A stretch of DNA of 64,000 nt, from contig DASWCZ010000079.1 in NCBI GenBank assembly GCA_036395755.1, positions 13,524 to 77,523 of the forward strand. Reading direction: 5' to 3'. The translations under genes and the position numbers were made by a program. Each line of letters starts with the position of its first letter. The first letter of the stretch is position 1. The notes under the pieces are model-generated. The model ran no database searches, was not told where the DNA came from, and worked only from the letters and a program-made list of their open reading frames with translations. Origin of the DNA: Gp7-AA6 sp036395755 (GTDB taxonomy: Bacteria; Acidobacteriota; Thermoanaerobaculia; UBA5066; Gp7-AA6). Positions 42,010-51,163 of the stretch are shown here, one piece after another.

Positions 42010-42746
42010 CCCAGGACGAGCTTCGCCGCTGCGATTAGGAGAACGAGGGCGAGGAGCCGCCGGATCGCGATCGGCACGAGTCGTTTCGCGCCAAGCCAGG
42101 ACCCGAGGAGTCCCCCGGCGAGCGCGACCGCGGTCAGCGGCGCCGCCGCGGCCGGAACGCCGCCTCCGCCGGCAAGATGACCGGCGAGACCGGCAGCCGA
42201 GTTCACGAGGATGAACACCGCGGAGGCGCCAGCGGTGCGCCGCGGCTCCTCCCATCGCGCGAGGATCAGGAGAGGAGAGAGAAAGATCCCCCCGCCGACG
42301 CCCGTCAGGCCCGCCACGAATCCGAAGAGGACGCCGATCGAGGCGAGCGCGACTGCCGGGGGCGGGGGCCGCAACGAATCGCCGGAGTACCGCATTGCCA
42401 GGCGAATCGCGGCGAACAGCAGAGCCGCGCCGAGCAGGACCCGGTGCGAGCGCGTCGGGAGCGCAATCATGCCGCCGACGTACGCCGCCGGTATCGAACC
42501 GGCGCAGAGGGTGCCGACCAAACGCCACGGCACGAGAGACGCGGACGCGAAGCGCAAGCTTCCCACGCCCGCGACGGCGAGGTTCATGACGAGAGCGGCC
42601 GGTTTCGTCACCGGCGCGGGCACGCCGAAGAGCGCCATCGCAGCGAGGTATGCCGAGGCGCCCCCGTGCCCGACCGACGAATACAGAACGGCGGCGATCG
42701 CAACCAGACCCAGCAGGACGGCGAGCGTTTGCGGATCGTCCGGCAT
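42006..42746 (-). CDS. TSUP-family permease (TauE/SafE)
   Basis: The 246-residue protein has about seven to eight hydrophobic helices. It has the conserved start GHGGASAYLAAMALFG and the repeat GVLFGFVAGLTGVGGGIFLSPLL that mark the sulfite/sulfonate exporter superfamily (TSUP). The direction and substrate of transport cannot be told from sequence. It stands alone on the minus strand. Confidence 0.88.
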   Translation of the reverse strand: MPDDPQTLAVLLGLVAIAAVLYSSVGHGGASAYLAAMALFGVPAPVTKPAALVMNLAVAGVGSLRFASASLVPWRLVGTLCAGSIPAAYVGGMIALPTRSHRVLLGAALLFAAIRLAMRYSGDSLRPPPPAVALASIGVLFGFVAGLTGVGGGIFLSPLLILARWEEPRRTAGASAVFILVNSAAGLAGHLAGGGGVPAAAAPLTAVALAGGLLGSWLGAKRLVPIAIRRLLALVLLIAAAKLVLG

Positions 42747-42872
42747 CGACTCGAAGGATAGGACGAACGTCGGCGCGCGTTCACCTTCGGTTCATCGTGC
42801 CCCGCGCCAGAATTCATTCACGCGGCGTTCACCGCGTGCCCCTTACGCTCCTCAATGAAAAGGAGGACCGCT

Positions 42873-43190
42873 ATGAGGAAAACAGCCTGGCTCTCGTTGA
42901 TCGCGTTCGTTCTCGCGATCGGCGTCGCGTCCACATCGATGGCAAAAGGCAAGAATCACGCGATGACGATGGAGGGAACGGTGTCCTCGGTCGACCAGAG
43001 CAGGAAGACATTTTCCCTGACGAACAAGGCGGGGAAAGCGACTTCGATCTCGTGGACTGCCGCCACGAAAGTCCGGGGAGGATCGCTCAAGGACGGAGAG
43101 CGCGCCCAGGTCAGCGTCCTGACGAAAGACGGCAAGAACATTGCGACTTCGATTCGGATCGCTTCCGCGAAGATGGCAAAAGCTTCTTAG
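42873..43190 (+). CDS. Small secreted protein, OB-like (DUF5666-like)
   Basis: The 105-residue product begins MRKTAWLSLIAFVLAIGVASTSMA, a signal peptide. The rest (MEGTVSSVDQSRKTFSLTN, then RAQVSVLTKDGKNIATSIRI) is a small beta-rich domain that resembles DUF5666-type periplasmic proteins. AAGGAGG lies 6 bases before the ATG at 42873, which decides the start. A strong intrinsic terminator follows at 43248. The role is unknown; the tandem protein at 55711 has similar domains. Confidence 0.75.
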   Translation: MRKTAWLSLIAFVLAIGVASTSMAKGKNHAMTMEGTVSSVDQSRKTFSLTNKAGKATSISWTAATKVRGGSLKDGERAQVSVLTKDGKNIATSIRIASAKMAKAS

Positions 43191-43247
43191 CTTGAGCGGG
43201 GGCCTTGCGGTCCCGCGAGCCCCTCGCGGAGCACATCCCCCTCCAAC

Positions 43248-43279
43248 CGGCCGGAGCCGAGAGGCTCCGGCCGCTTTTT
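43248..43279 (+). terminator. Rho-independent terminator after the small secreted protein
   Basis: CGGCCGGAGCC (43248-43258) and GGCTCCGGCCG (43263-43273) form an 11-bp perfect stem with a GAGA loop, followed by TTTTT at 43275-43279. It stops rightward transcripts just before the end of the convergent histidine-kinase gene. Confidence 0.9.
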
Positions 43280-43280
43280 C

Positions 43281-44684
43281 TCACGCTGCGGGCAGCACTG
43301 CCCGAAAGATCGCGCCCCCTCCGGAGCGCTCTTCGACCTCGATGCGTCCGCCATGCGTCCTGGCGACCTGTTGGACGATAGCGAGGCCGAGACCGGACCC
43401 CTCCGGGTGTCTCGCGCGGGCGCTGTCGAGCCGCACGAAGCGCTCGAAGATCCGCGAGCGATCCGTCTCCGGCACGCCCGGCCCGCGGTCGCGCACCTCG
43501 AAGACCACGTCCTGTCCGCGCGTTCCCGCGACGACTTCGACGGAAGTGCCGGGGTCGGAATAGACCGCCGCGTTCGACACGAGATTCGTGGCAAGCCGAA
43601 AGAGCGCCGCCGGGTCGCCCCGCACGCTCGCCCCGTTCTCCCGGAAAAGGTCGATCTGCACGTTCCGCAGAGCGGCGATCGCCCGGGAAGCCTGGACCGA
43701 CCGCTCGACGATCGCGCCGAAGTCCACCACCTCGAACGGGGGGGTCGGCGCCGTGTCGGCGCGCGCGAGGGACAGCAGGTTCTCGGCTTCACGGGCGAGC
43801 CCTCGGGCGGTGCGCTCGATCGTCTCGAGCGACCGGCGCCGGTCTTCGGGGGCCGTTTCCGGCCGCAGCGCGTCCTGGGCCTCCCCGAGAAGCACCGCGA
43901 TCGGCGTCTTCAGTTCGTGCGCGGCGTCGGCGACGAGACGGCGCTGAGCCTGGAAGGCACCCTGCAGCCGTTCGAGGAGGGAGTTGATGACGCCGGTCAA
44001 TCTCTGGAACTCGTCGCCGCCCGTGGAAACGCGAACGCGGCGCGAGAGGTCGGAAGCTTCGACGGATTCCGCCAGCCGCGTGACTTCCTCGACCGGGCGC
44101 AACGCCCGGTCGAGGACGAAAGCCAGGATCGCAGCGGTCCCGACGAAACCGATCAGCACCAGGCCGGCGAGCGTGCGGTCGAGGCGGGCCAGAGTCCTCA
44201 ACGCCGGCTCGATGGATCGGAAGATCACCAGAGTCGCGCCGACCGCCTTTCCTCGGAGTCGCAACACGAGGAACCGGCAGATCCGGCGCTGACCGCTGTA
44301 AGGCTCGACGGCGGTGTACGCATCTTCCGTGCGGCCGCGATACGGCGAGAGGCTGAAAGAGCGGCTCGGGCGGACCAGGTCGCCCGAAACGGTCAGCGCG
44401 CGCTCCCCGTCGAAGAGAATCGCGGAGTGGTTCTGGAGACGGAATTCGAAGACGTTCGCTTCCAGACCTTTCGCGAGGGACTCCTGATAACCGAGCCCCT
44501 CCATCTCGAAGTCGGAGCCGACCGCGACGGCGAGCGTCCGCAGCTCCTCATCGATGTCGCGGAAGGTGAGCTCCCGGACCGTGGTCCGGGCCCCGAGAGC
44601 GAGGAGCAGCAGGAGAACCGCGGAGAGAGCCGCTCCCGCCAACGCGATGCGAGTGCGGGCTTTCCGCGGCCGGGGCAGGATCAC
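43281..44684 (-). CDS. Sensor histidine kinase
   Basis: The 467-residue membrane kinase has an N-terminal transmembrane helix (ALAGAALSAVLLLLLALGA), a sensor region of about 130 residues in the periplasm, a second helix (LAGLVLIGFVGTAAILAFVL) and HAMP. The HisKA motif is DAAHELKTPIAV. The HATPase has LVSNAAVYSD (N box), DRGPGVPE (G1) and EGSGLGLAIV (G2). The start is set at a GTG at 44684 overlapping the response-regulator stop (GTGA). It forms a two-gene operon with the regulator. Confidence 0.93.
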   Translation of the reverse strand: MILPRPRKARTRIALAGAALSAVLLLLLALGARTTVRELTFRDIDEELRTLAVAVGSDFEMEGLGYQESLAKGLEANVFEFRLQNHSAILFDGERALTVSGDLVRPSRSFSLSPYRGRTEDAYTAVEPYSGQRRICRFLVLRLRGKAVGATLVIFRSIEPALRTLARLDRTLAGLVLIGFVGTAAILAFVLDRALRPVEEVTRLAESVEASDLSRRVRVSTGGDEFQRLTGVINSLLERLQGAFQAQRRLVADAAHELKTPIAVLLGEAQDALRPETAPEDRRRSLETIERTARGLAREAENLLSLARADTAPTPPFEVVDFGAIVERSVQASRAIAALRNVQIDLFRENGASVRGDPAALFRLATNLVSNAAVYSDPGTSVEVVAGTRGQDVVFEVRDRGPGVPETDRSRIFERFVRLDSARARHPEGSGLGLAIVQQVARTHGGRIEVEERSGGGAIFRAVLPAA

Positions 44685-45346
44685 GTCAGGCGGTATCCCA
44701 CTCCGCGAACGGTTTCGATTCGCGAAGAAGATCCGCACGCGTCGAGCTTCCTTCGGAGACGCGCGATCAGCACGTCGATCGTGTTGCTCATCGGCTCTTC
44801 CCGCTCGCCCCACGCCTGCTCCAGGATTTCTTCGCGGGAAAGGACGCTGCCTTCCCGGCGCATGAGCGTTTCCAGGATCGCGAACTCGCGGGCGGTCAGG
44901 GAGAGCTCGGCGCCATCGTGCCACGCCATACGGCGACCCGGGTCGAGCCGCAGGCTTCCGCAGACGAGCTGCGATGGCGCGCGACGCTCGTTGCGGCGAA
45001 GGAGAGCGTGGGCGCGCGCCACCAGAACGTCGAGGTCGAACGGCTTGCCGAGATAGTCGTCCGCGCCGTCGGAGAGTCCCTCGACGGTCGCCGCGGGGTC
45101 GTCGAGCGCGGTCAAGATCAGGATCGAACGGCCGAACCCCTTCCGGCGCGCCCGGCGACAGACCTCCAACCCGTCGCCGTCCGGCAGGCGCCGGTCGAGC
45201 ACCAGGAGGTCGTAGTCGTGGACCGAGAGGAGCTCTTCCGCTTCCGAGATCCGCGCCGCTTCGTCGCAGGCGAGGCCAGCGCGTGCTAATGTCCTCACGA
45301 CCAGCGAACGGAGCCGCTGATCGTCTTCCACTACGAGCGCTCTCAC
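44681..45346 (-). CDS. OmpR/PhoB-family response regulator
   Basis: The 221-residue protein has a receiver domain with acidic pocket VEDD, phospho-acceptor Asp51 in LVLDRRLPDG, TA and KP motifs. A C-terminal winged helix of OmpR type follows (LTAREFAILETLMRREGSVLSREEILEQAW; NTIDVLIARLRRKLD; TVRGVGYRLT). It is upstream of and coupled to its sensor kinase. It is divergent from the outer-membrane protein gene at 45378 with 31 bp between, so that gene could be a target. Confidence 0.94.
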   Translation of the reverse strand: MRALVVEDDQRLRSLVVRTLARAGLACDEAARISEAEELLSVHDYDLLVLDRRLPDGDGLEVCRRARRKGFGRSILILTALDDPAATVEGLSDGADDYLGKPFDLDVLVARAHALLRRNERRAPSQLVCGSLRLDPGRRMAWHDGAELSLTAREFAILETLMRREGSVLSREEILEQAWGEREEPMSNTIDVLIARLRRKLDACGSSSRIETVRGVGYRLT

Positions 45347-45377
45347 GAAAACGACCCCTTCATCCCGTGTTCACGGT

Positions 45378-47000
45378 ATGGATTCTAGTGTGCGGTCTCT
45401 GCACGGGAACGGGGGGCGCGCCCTCGTGCTCGTCCTGGGCATTCTGTTTTCCGCGGGCATCGGGATCGCCCCGGCGTCCGCGGAGGCCCCCCCGCGCATC
45501 CGATACATCCGCATCGAGACGGAGAACGTCTTCCAGGACGCGGAGTCTTCCTTTCTGGCCCGGGCCGCCGACGCCATCCACGGCGTCACACGGGCCGAGG
45601 TCGTCCGTCGCGAGCTGCTCTTCGCCGAGGGCGACGCGCTCGATCCGACCAAGCTCGCCGAGACCGAGAGGAACCTGCGCGCGCTCGGGCTCTTTCGGAC
45701 CGTGACCATTACCTCCCAGCCGGTCGGTGAAGGGGAGGTCGACGTTCTGGTCCGAGCGCGCGACTCCTGGACCACGGAGGTCTCCGGGTCTCTCGGCCGG
45801 GCGGGCGGCAAGGTGCATTACGGCGTCTCGCTCGTGGAGAAGAACCTCTTCGGACAGGGCAAGAAAGTGTCGCTCGGGGCGGACGAACGGCCCGAGCGGT
45901 CGACGCGCGAGGTCCTCTACTCCGATCCGCAGTTCCTCGGAAGGCGCCTGTCACTCGACCTGCTCTACGACCACAACAGCGACGGCGACCGGCGCCTCTT
46001 CGATTTCACGAGCGGTTTCCGCTCCCTCGATTCCCCGGCGGGAGAGACGCTCCTGTACGACCAGGGGAGACAGCAGACCCGGCTCTACGCGGAAGGCAGC
46101 GAAATTGCGCGCTTCGCGATGCGCACCCGATCTTACGAGCTGTCGGGAGGGCAGAGGCTCTCGGCCGAAGGCGACCGACCCGTCGCGCGGCTTTTCGCCG
46201 GCTACCGCCGCGAGGAGGTGACGTTCGGACCGGTCCTTCGCGAACCCGAAGGTTTCGTCCTTCCGGACGAGCGCCGCTTCGGTTATTTCTTTGCGAGGCT
46301 CGAGCTCGCGCGACCGGTTTTTTCGGTCCAGCACGACGTGGAGTTCTTTCTGCGCGACGAGGACTTCGACCTGGGAGAAGCGCTCTCCTTCGAGCTCGGC
46401 TATTCCCCCCAGGTCTGGCGCGCGCAGGAGGCGGTCCGGGCGGCCCTCCAGTGGTCGCACGGGCTCGTCTTCCCGCGAGGATTCCTGGTCGGCTCTCTCA
46501 CCGCGGCGACCCGCGCCCGTGGAGGCTCTTTCGAGAACACGCTCGCCGAAGGACAGGTCTTCGGCGTCTGGCGCCCGGACGAGCGCTCGGCCCAGACGTT
46601 CGCCGGGCGAGTCCTTCTCTCGTGGGGAGAGCGCCTCGACAAAGAAGTCCAGCTCGAGGCCGACGGCGCGAACGGTTTGCGCGCCTACCGGCTCCACGCT
46701 TTCGCCGGCGACCGGCGCCTGATCGTCAACCTGGAAGACCGCATCCGGTTGACGCCCGAGCTCCTCCATCTGATCGTGCTGGGCGCGGCGGCTTTCGTGG
46801 ATGCGGGCTATGCATGGCCTCCCGGAAGCCCCATGCGCCTCTCCGATCTACGCGCCGACGCCGGCGTGGGATTGCGCGTAGGCCTGCCGCGCGCGTCGAG
46901 GCACGCGCTCGTCCGCTTCGACCTCGCCTACGCCTTGCGGCCGGACCTGAAGGGCCGCCGCGGCTGGCTCGTCTCCTTCTCGAGCTCGCAGGCCTTTTGA
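45378..47000 (+). CDS. BamA/TamA-like outer-membrane protein with one POTRA domain
   Basis: The 540-residue protein has a signal peptide (ALVLVLGILFSAGIGIAPASAEA), then a POTRA-like domain (VVRRELLFAEGDALDPTKLAETERNLRALGLFRTVTI) and a beta-barrel of about 400 residues. It ends with SSSQAF, and a C-terminal Phe is the usual outer-membrane assembly signal. The barrel shows amphipathic strands such as YGVSLVEKNLFGQGKKVSLG. With a single POTRA, it may be a surface-antigen type transporter rather than BamA itself. Confidence 0.8.
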   Translation: MDSSVRSLHGNGGRALVLVLGILFSAGIGIAPASAEAPPRIRYIRIETENVFQDAESSFLARAADAIHGVTRAEVVRRELLFAEGDALDPTKLAETERNLRALGLFRTVTITSQPVGEGEVDVLVRARDSWTTEVSGSLGRAGGKVHYGVSLVEKNLFGQGKKVSLGADERPERSTREVLYSDPQFLGRRLSLDLLYDHNSDGDRRLFDFTSGFRSLDSPAGETLLYDQGRQQTRLYAEGSEIARFAMRTRSYELSGGQRLSAEGDRPVARLFAGYRREEVTFGPVLREPEGFVLPDERRFGYFFARLELARPVFSVQHDVEFFLRDEDFDLGEALSFELGYSPQVWRAQEAVRAALQWSHGLVFPRGFLVGSLTAATRARGGSFENTLAEGQVFGVWRPDERSAQTFAGRVLLSWGERLDKEVQLEADGANGLRAYRLHAFAGDRRLIVNLEDRIRLTPELLHLIVLGAAAFVDAGYAWPPGSPMRLSDLRADAGVGLRVGLPRASRHALVRFDLAYALRPDLKGRRGWLVSFSSSQAF

Positions 47001-47009
47001 AGAGGTTGC

Positions 47010-47082
47010 GGGGACAGGCCCCCTGCGGGCCTGCACCCGCCGCGGTCCAACGGGGACAGGCCCTGCGGGCCTGCACCCGCCG
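47010..47082 (+). repeat. Tandem pair of GGGGACAG palindromic elements
   Basis: Two copies in the same orientation begin at 47010 and 47052. Each has GGGGACAG, an inner stem of the CAGGCCC-TGC-GGGCCTG type (the first has extra C residues) and CACCCGCCGC. The T-A pair seen in the 11133 copy is C-G here, so stem pairing is kept. They lie between the outer-membrane protein gene and a kinase gene. Confidence 0.7.
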
Positions 47083-47123
47083 CAGTCCACTGCGGCGCTT
47101 CCCGCCATAAGATTTTCCTCACC

Positions 47124-49733
47124 GTGACACTCCCCACCGGGTTCCGGCTGGGCCCCTACGAGATCCTCGCTCCGCTCGGTTCGGGCGGAATGGGCGAGGT
47201 CTATCGCGCTCGCGACGCCCGGCTCGGCCGCGAGGTCGCGTTGAAGGTGCTCCCCGAGGATCTCTCGCAGGACCAGGACCGGCTCTCGCGCTTCGAGAAG
47301 GAGGCTCGGTCGGCGTCCGCGTTGAATCACCCCAACATCGTCACGATCTACGAAGTCGGTTCTCACGATTCGAACTCCTACATCGCGATGGAGCTGGTCG
47401 AGGGAAAGACGCTGCGAGAGCTCCTGTTGCCGGGTCTTCTTCCGGTGAAGCGGGCCATCCCGATTGCAACGCAGGTGGCCGAGGGCCTTGCGAGAGCGCA
47501 CGAAGCGGGAATCGTTCACAGGGACTTGAAGCCCGAGAACCTGATGGTCACCCGGGACGGCCTGGTCAAGATCCTCGACTTCGGGCTGGCCAAACTGATT
47601 TCCACGGGCGAAGGGAGCAGCGAAGTCACGAGTCTTCCGACCGAGACGGGGACGCAGGCGGGGGTCATTCTCGGAACGGTCGGCTACATGTCGCCGGAAC
47701 AGGCGAGCGGCCAGCCTGCCGACCATCGCTCCGACCAGTTCTCCTTCGGTTCGATCCTCTATGAGATCGCGTGCGGCCGGAGGGCATTTCAGAAGAAGAC
47801 GACGGCGGAGACCTTGACGGCCATCATCCGGGACGAGCCGGAGCCGATCGGGAAAGTTCGACCGGAAGTCCCGTCGCCGCTCCGCTGGATCGTGGAGCGG
47901 TGTCTCGCGAAGGATCCGGAGGAACGTTACGTCTCGACCCGCGACCTCGCTCGCGACCTCGCGAGCGTTCGCGACCACGTCTCGGAGATCACGAGTGCGC
48001 CGGAGCAGGCGTTTTCTTTGGGACCGAGACCCCTTCGCCGGCTCCGGCGGTCCACGGTTCTCGCGTCGGCTCTTCTTCTGCTCCTCGTCGGTGGCGTCGC
48101 CGGATGGCTCGTCGCTTCGAATAGGATACTCAGGACCTCCGCGCCCACCTTCCAGCGCCTGACGTTCCGCTCCGCCGCGCTGGAGAACGCCCGCTTCACG
48201 CCGGACGGGCAGACGATTGTCTACGGCGCAGCGCTCGCGGGCGAGCCGCGAGGGTTGTATGCCGTTCGTCCGGAGAGTCCCGAATCGCGCTCGTTCGGCA
48301 TGGACGCGGACATTCTGGCGATTTCCCGCTCCGGCGAAATGGCACTTCTGATAAATGAAGTCGGCCCCTTCGGAACCCTGGCCCGCGTCCCGTTCGCCGG
48401 CGGAGCCCCGCGGCCGGCGATCGAGCACGTCACTTACGCCGGAGCCGATTTTTCGCCCGGCGGCGAGGAGCTCGCGATCGTTCGGGGCGTGGGCGAGCGG
48501 GTTCGGCTCGAGTTCCCCATCGGGAAAGTCCTGTACGAAGGGCAGCAGATCGGGTCGCCGCGGTTCTCCCCGGGAGGCGACCAGATCGCGTTCTTCGATT
48601 ACGACGGCGGTTCGGTGATGGTCGTCGGGAGAGCCGGTGGGCCCCCGCGCGTGCTCGTCAGGGGGTTCAACCTGCCGGGCGGCGCTCCCTGCTGGTCTCT
48701 CAACGGGAAGGAGGTGTGGTTCACCGGATCGACCGAGCCGGGAAAACCGAGCGGGCTCCACGCCGTCGATCGGCGGGGAAAGCTGCGGCTGGTGGCTCAA
48801 ATGCCGGGCGAGCTCGAGCTCGACGACATCTCGCGCGACGGCCACGTGCTTCTCGCTCATCACTCGATCATCAACGGGCTGTGGGGTTCCGGCCCCGGCG
48901 ATTCCGCCGAACGTGACCTGACTTGGCTTGACTGGCCCGAGCCTTTCGATCTCACTTCCGACGGGAAGGCGGTCCTGTTCAACGAGATCGGCGAAGGCGG
49001 AGGGCGAAAGGGATCCGTTTACCTCCGCAGGACGGACGGGTCTCCTGCAGTCCGATTGGGCGAGGGCCGTGGCCTCGCGCGGTCGGCCGACGGGAGCACC
49101 GTGCTGGTCAAGTTCCCCGATGCGGCGGAAGGACTTCGTCTCGTCCCGACGGGCACGGGAGAACCCCGCGCCCTGCCCTCCATCCGGTTCGAAGAAATCT
49201 CCAACGCGGTCTGGCTGCCCGACGGGAAATCGTTCCTCCTATCCGCGCGCGAGCCCGGGAAAAACTGGCGGATCCACAGGGTCGACCTGGCGGACGGAAA
49301 GCCGCGTCCGGTGAGCCCGGAGGGTGTCGCCATTCCCTATTTCGTCACGAAAGCACTCTCCCCGGACGGGCACTGGCTGCTCGCCGCGCAGCGACCGGGC
49401 AATTTCGTTCGGTACCCGCTCGATGGCGGAACGTCGCGTCCGATCGCGGGCCTCATGGAGCGGGAAGTCCCGATCGGCTGGACGTCGGACGGCCGGACGA
49501 TCTTCGTCTCCGAGGGTCTCATGGTCCCGATCGCGATCCGGGCGGTGCACCCGGTCAAAACGATCCGGCACCTGGATCCGGATACCGGCCGAAGAGGCGT
49601 CGTCAAGGAGATCCGGCCGGTGGACGCGGCCGGCAACGTGAACCGTATCGTCGTGGCCCCCGACGGTCGGGCTCTCGCGTACGCCCTGCGGCGAGGCAAC
49701 TCGCAGCTCTACGTCGTCGAGGGACTCCGCTGA
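47124..49733 (+). CDS. Serine/threonine protein kinase with WD40-like (PD40) C-terminal region
   Basis: This 869-residue membrane kinase has an N-terminal Hanks-type domain: LGSGGMGEVYRA, catalytic Lys in VALKVLPED, HRDLKPENLM, DFGLAKL and GYMSPEQ. Near residue 315 a transmembrane helix (ASALLLLLVGGVAGWLV) leads to a beta-propeller-like region with TolB/PD40 repeats (FTPDGQTIVYGA, FSPGGEELAIV, FSPGGDQIAFFDYDG). The start is GTG 47124, giving MTLPTGFRLGPYEIL. This architecture is typical of Acidobacteriota. Targets are unknown. Confidence 0.95.
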   Translation: MTLPTGFRLGPYEILAPLGSGGMGEVYRARDARLGREVALKVLPEDLSQDQDRLSRFEKEARSASALNHPNIVTIYEVGSHDSNSYIAMELVEGKTLRELLLPGLLPVKRAIPIATQVAEGLARAHEAGIVHRDLKPENLMVTRDGLVKILDFGLAKLISTGEGSSEVTSLPTETGTQAGVILGTVGYMSPEQASGQPADHRSDQFSFGSILYEIACGRRAFQKKTTAETLTAIIRDEPEPIGKVRPEVPSPLRWIVERCLAKDPEERYVSTRDLARDLASVRDHVSEITSAPEQAFSLGPRPLRRLRRSTVLASALLLLLVGGVAGWLVASNRILRTSAPTFQRLTFRSAALENARFTPDGQTIVYGAALAGEPRGLYAVRPESPESRSFGMDADILAISRSGEMALLINEVGPFGTLARVPFAGGAPRPAIEHVTYAGADFSPGGEELAIVRGVGERVRLEFPIGKVLYEGQQIGSPRFSPGGDQIAFFDYDGGSVMVVGRAGGPPRVLVRGFNLPGGAPCWSLNGKEVWFTGSTEPGKPSGLHAVDRRGKLRLVAQMPGELELDDISRDGHVLLAHHSIINGLWGSGPGDSAERDLTWLDWPEPFDLTSDGKAVLFNEIGEGGGRKGSVYLRRTDGSPAVRLGEGRGLARSADGSTVLVKFPDAAEGLRLVPTGTGEPRALPSIRFEEISNAVWLPDGKSFLLSAREPGKNWRIHRVDLADGKPRPVSPEGVAIPYFVTKALSPDGHWLLAAQRPGNFVRYPLDGGTSRPIAGLMEREVPIGWTSDGRTIFVSEGLMVPIAIRAVHPVKTIRHLDPDTGRRGVVKEIRPVDAAGNVNRIVVAPDGRALAYALRRGNSQLYVVEGLR

Positions 49734-49767
49734 TTCGATACGATCCTGATTCTTCACGGAGGACGAA

Positions 49768-51162
49768 ATGACGATCAGTCGCCGTTCGCTTCTCGCAACG
49801 ACCGGCGCGGCCGCAGCGGGCTCTCTCCTCGCGCGGACCGCCGCTGCGCAGACCGGGGTCGACGGCTCGAAGTCCGCGGCGCTCTTCCTCAAGGAGGACG
49901 ACGGCCTCGCGCCCGCCACGGTCGACCGGCTGCCGCTTGAGTGGCACAAGGGCCGCGTCAAGCTCCTGCAGGAGTATCTCCAGGACCAGGGCTACGCGGG
50001 CGCGCTCCTGTCGGACCGCTGGAACATCATCTACTTCACGGGTCTCTTTCACTCGACGACCGAGCGCCCGTTCTCGGTCTTCCTCCCCGCGGACAAGATG
50101 GCCGCGATCTGGTTCCATCCGGGCCTCGATCGCGACCTCGTCAAGAGCTGGTGGGCCACGGAAACCGAGTCCTACTTCGACTTTCAGCACGCCGAAGGCG
50201 CGTTCCCGAACCTCGGCAAGGTTCAACAGGGAGAAAAAGTCAATCTCTACGAGTGGGTCTTGAAGGGGCTGAAGAAACGGGGCTACGACGGAAAGCGGAT
50301 CGCGACCGATCGCGAGCAGAACAGCCGGCAGAAGGAGTCGGCCGCGAAGATCTTCACCAAGCCGACCGAGTTCAACTCGATTTCCGAACGCTGCGAAAAG
50401 ATGCGCATGGTCAAGACGCCCGAGGAGCTCGCGCTGTGGCGCCGCGCGTACCGCGTCTTCGATGAAACGCACGCGTTCGCCCGCGATCTGCTGCTCGCGA
50501 AGGGCACGGACCTGACCGACTACGAGCTCGGCCACGCGGCCGAGGAGTTCGGGACCAACCTCCTGATGAAAGGAATCCGGCGGGACGGGACGCCGCACAC
50601 CGCGGTCGGCATCGAGTTGGGCGTCGGGGTCCGCGTGGGCCGGGGGACCGGTTACCCCCACCCGAACCAGTTCCACCACAACCGAATCCAGAAAGGGCAG
50701 GCTCTGCAGATCGCGGGCGGCGTCGAGATCGGCGGATGCGGTGGCGAGCTGTATCGCGCTTTCCTCCTCCATCCGTGGACCGACCACCAGAAGAAGGTCT
50801 GGACCGTCTCGCGCGACTGCTGCCTCATGCAGAAAGACCTCTCGCGCGAGGGGATCGCCTGCTCGACGGTCGCGTATCAGATCCACCAGTTCCAGGTGAA
50901 GGAAGGGATGCAGAAGTACATCTACCACCGCCCCGCGCACGGCATGGGCATGGAGGGGCATCAGCCGCCGTATCTCGCGCTCGGCGACTACACGATGCTC
51001 GAGCCGGGGATGATCTTTTCCGTCGAGCCGGGTCTCTACGACCCGGAGAACGGGTTCGGCGTGAACTTCAGCGACGGCTTTGCCGTTGCCACGGCCGGCA
51101 AGCCCTCGCTCCAGATGTCGCGGCTGCCGTGGTCCGAGGAGTGGTGCCTGGTCAAGTTGTAG
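49768..51162 (+). CDS. M24-family (aminopeptidase P-like) protein with Tat signal and altered metal site
   Basis: The 464-residue protein has a twin-arginine signal (SRRSLLATTGAAAAGSLLARTAAAQ), so it is exported folded. The creatinase-like N-terminal domain has SDRWNIIYFTGLF. The pita-bread domain matches M24 in HRPAHGMGMEGHQPP and FSVEPGLYDP, but three of five metal ligands differ. The IDAG Asp is Ala (LQIAGG), the following Asp is Glu (CGGELYRA), and the last Glu is Ser (VNFSDG). It may be inactive or use another mechanism. It lies between two Ser/Thr kinase genes, 2 bp before the second. Confidence 0.85.
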   Translation: MTISRRSLLATTGAAAAGSLLARTAAAQTGVDGSKSAALFLKEDDGLAPATVDRLPLEWHKGRVKLLQEYLQDQGYAGALLSDRWNIIYFTGLFHSTTERPFSVFLPADKMAAIWFHPGLDRDLVKSWWATETESYFDFQHAEGAFPNLGKVQQGEKVNLYEWVLKGLKKRGYDGKRIATDREQNSRQKESAAKIFTKPTEFNSISERCEKMRMVKTPEELALWRRAYRVFDETHAFARDLLLAKGTDLTDYELGHAAEEFGTNLLMKGIRRDGTPHTAVGIELGVGVRVGRGTGYPHPNQFHHNRIQKGQALQIAGGVEIGGCGGELYRAFLLHPWTDHQKKVWTVSRDCCLMQKDLSREGIACSTVAYQIHQFQVKEGMQKYIYHRPAHGMGMEGHQPPYLALGDYTMLEPGMIFSVEPGLYDPENGFGVNFSDGFAVATAGKPSLQMSRLPWSEEWCLVKL

Positions 51163-51163
51163 C

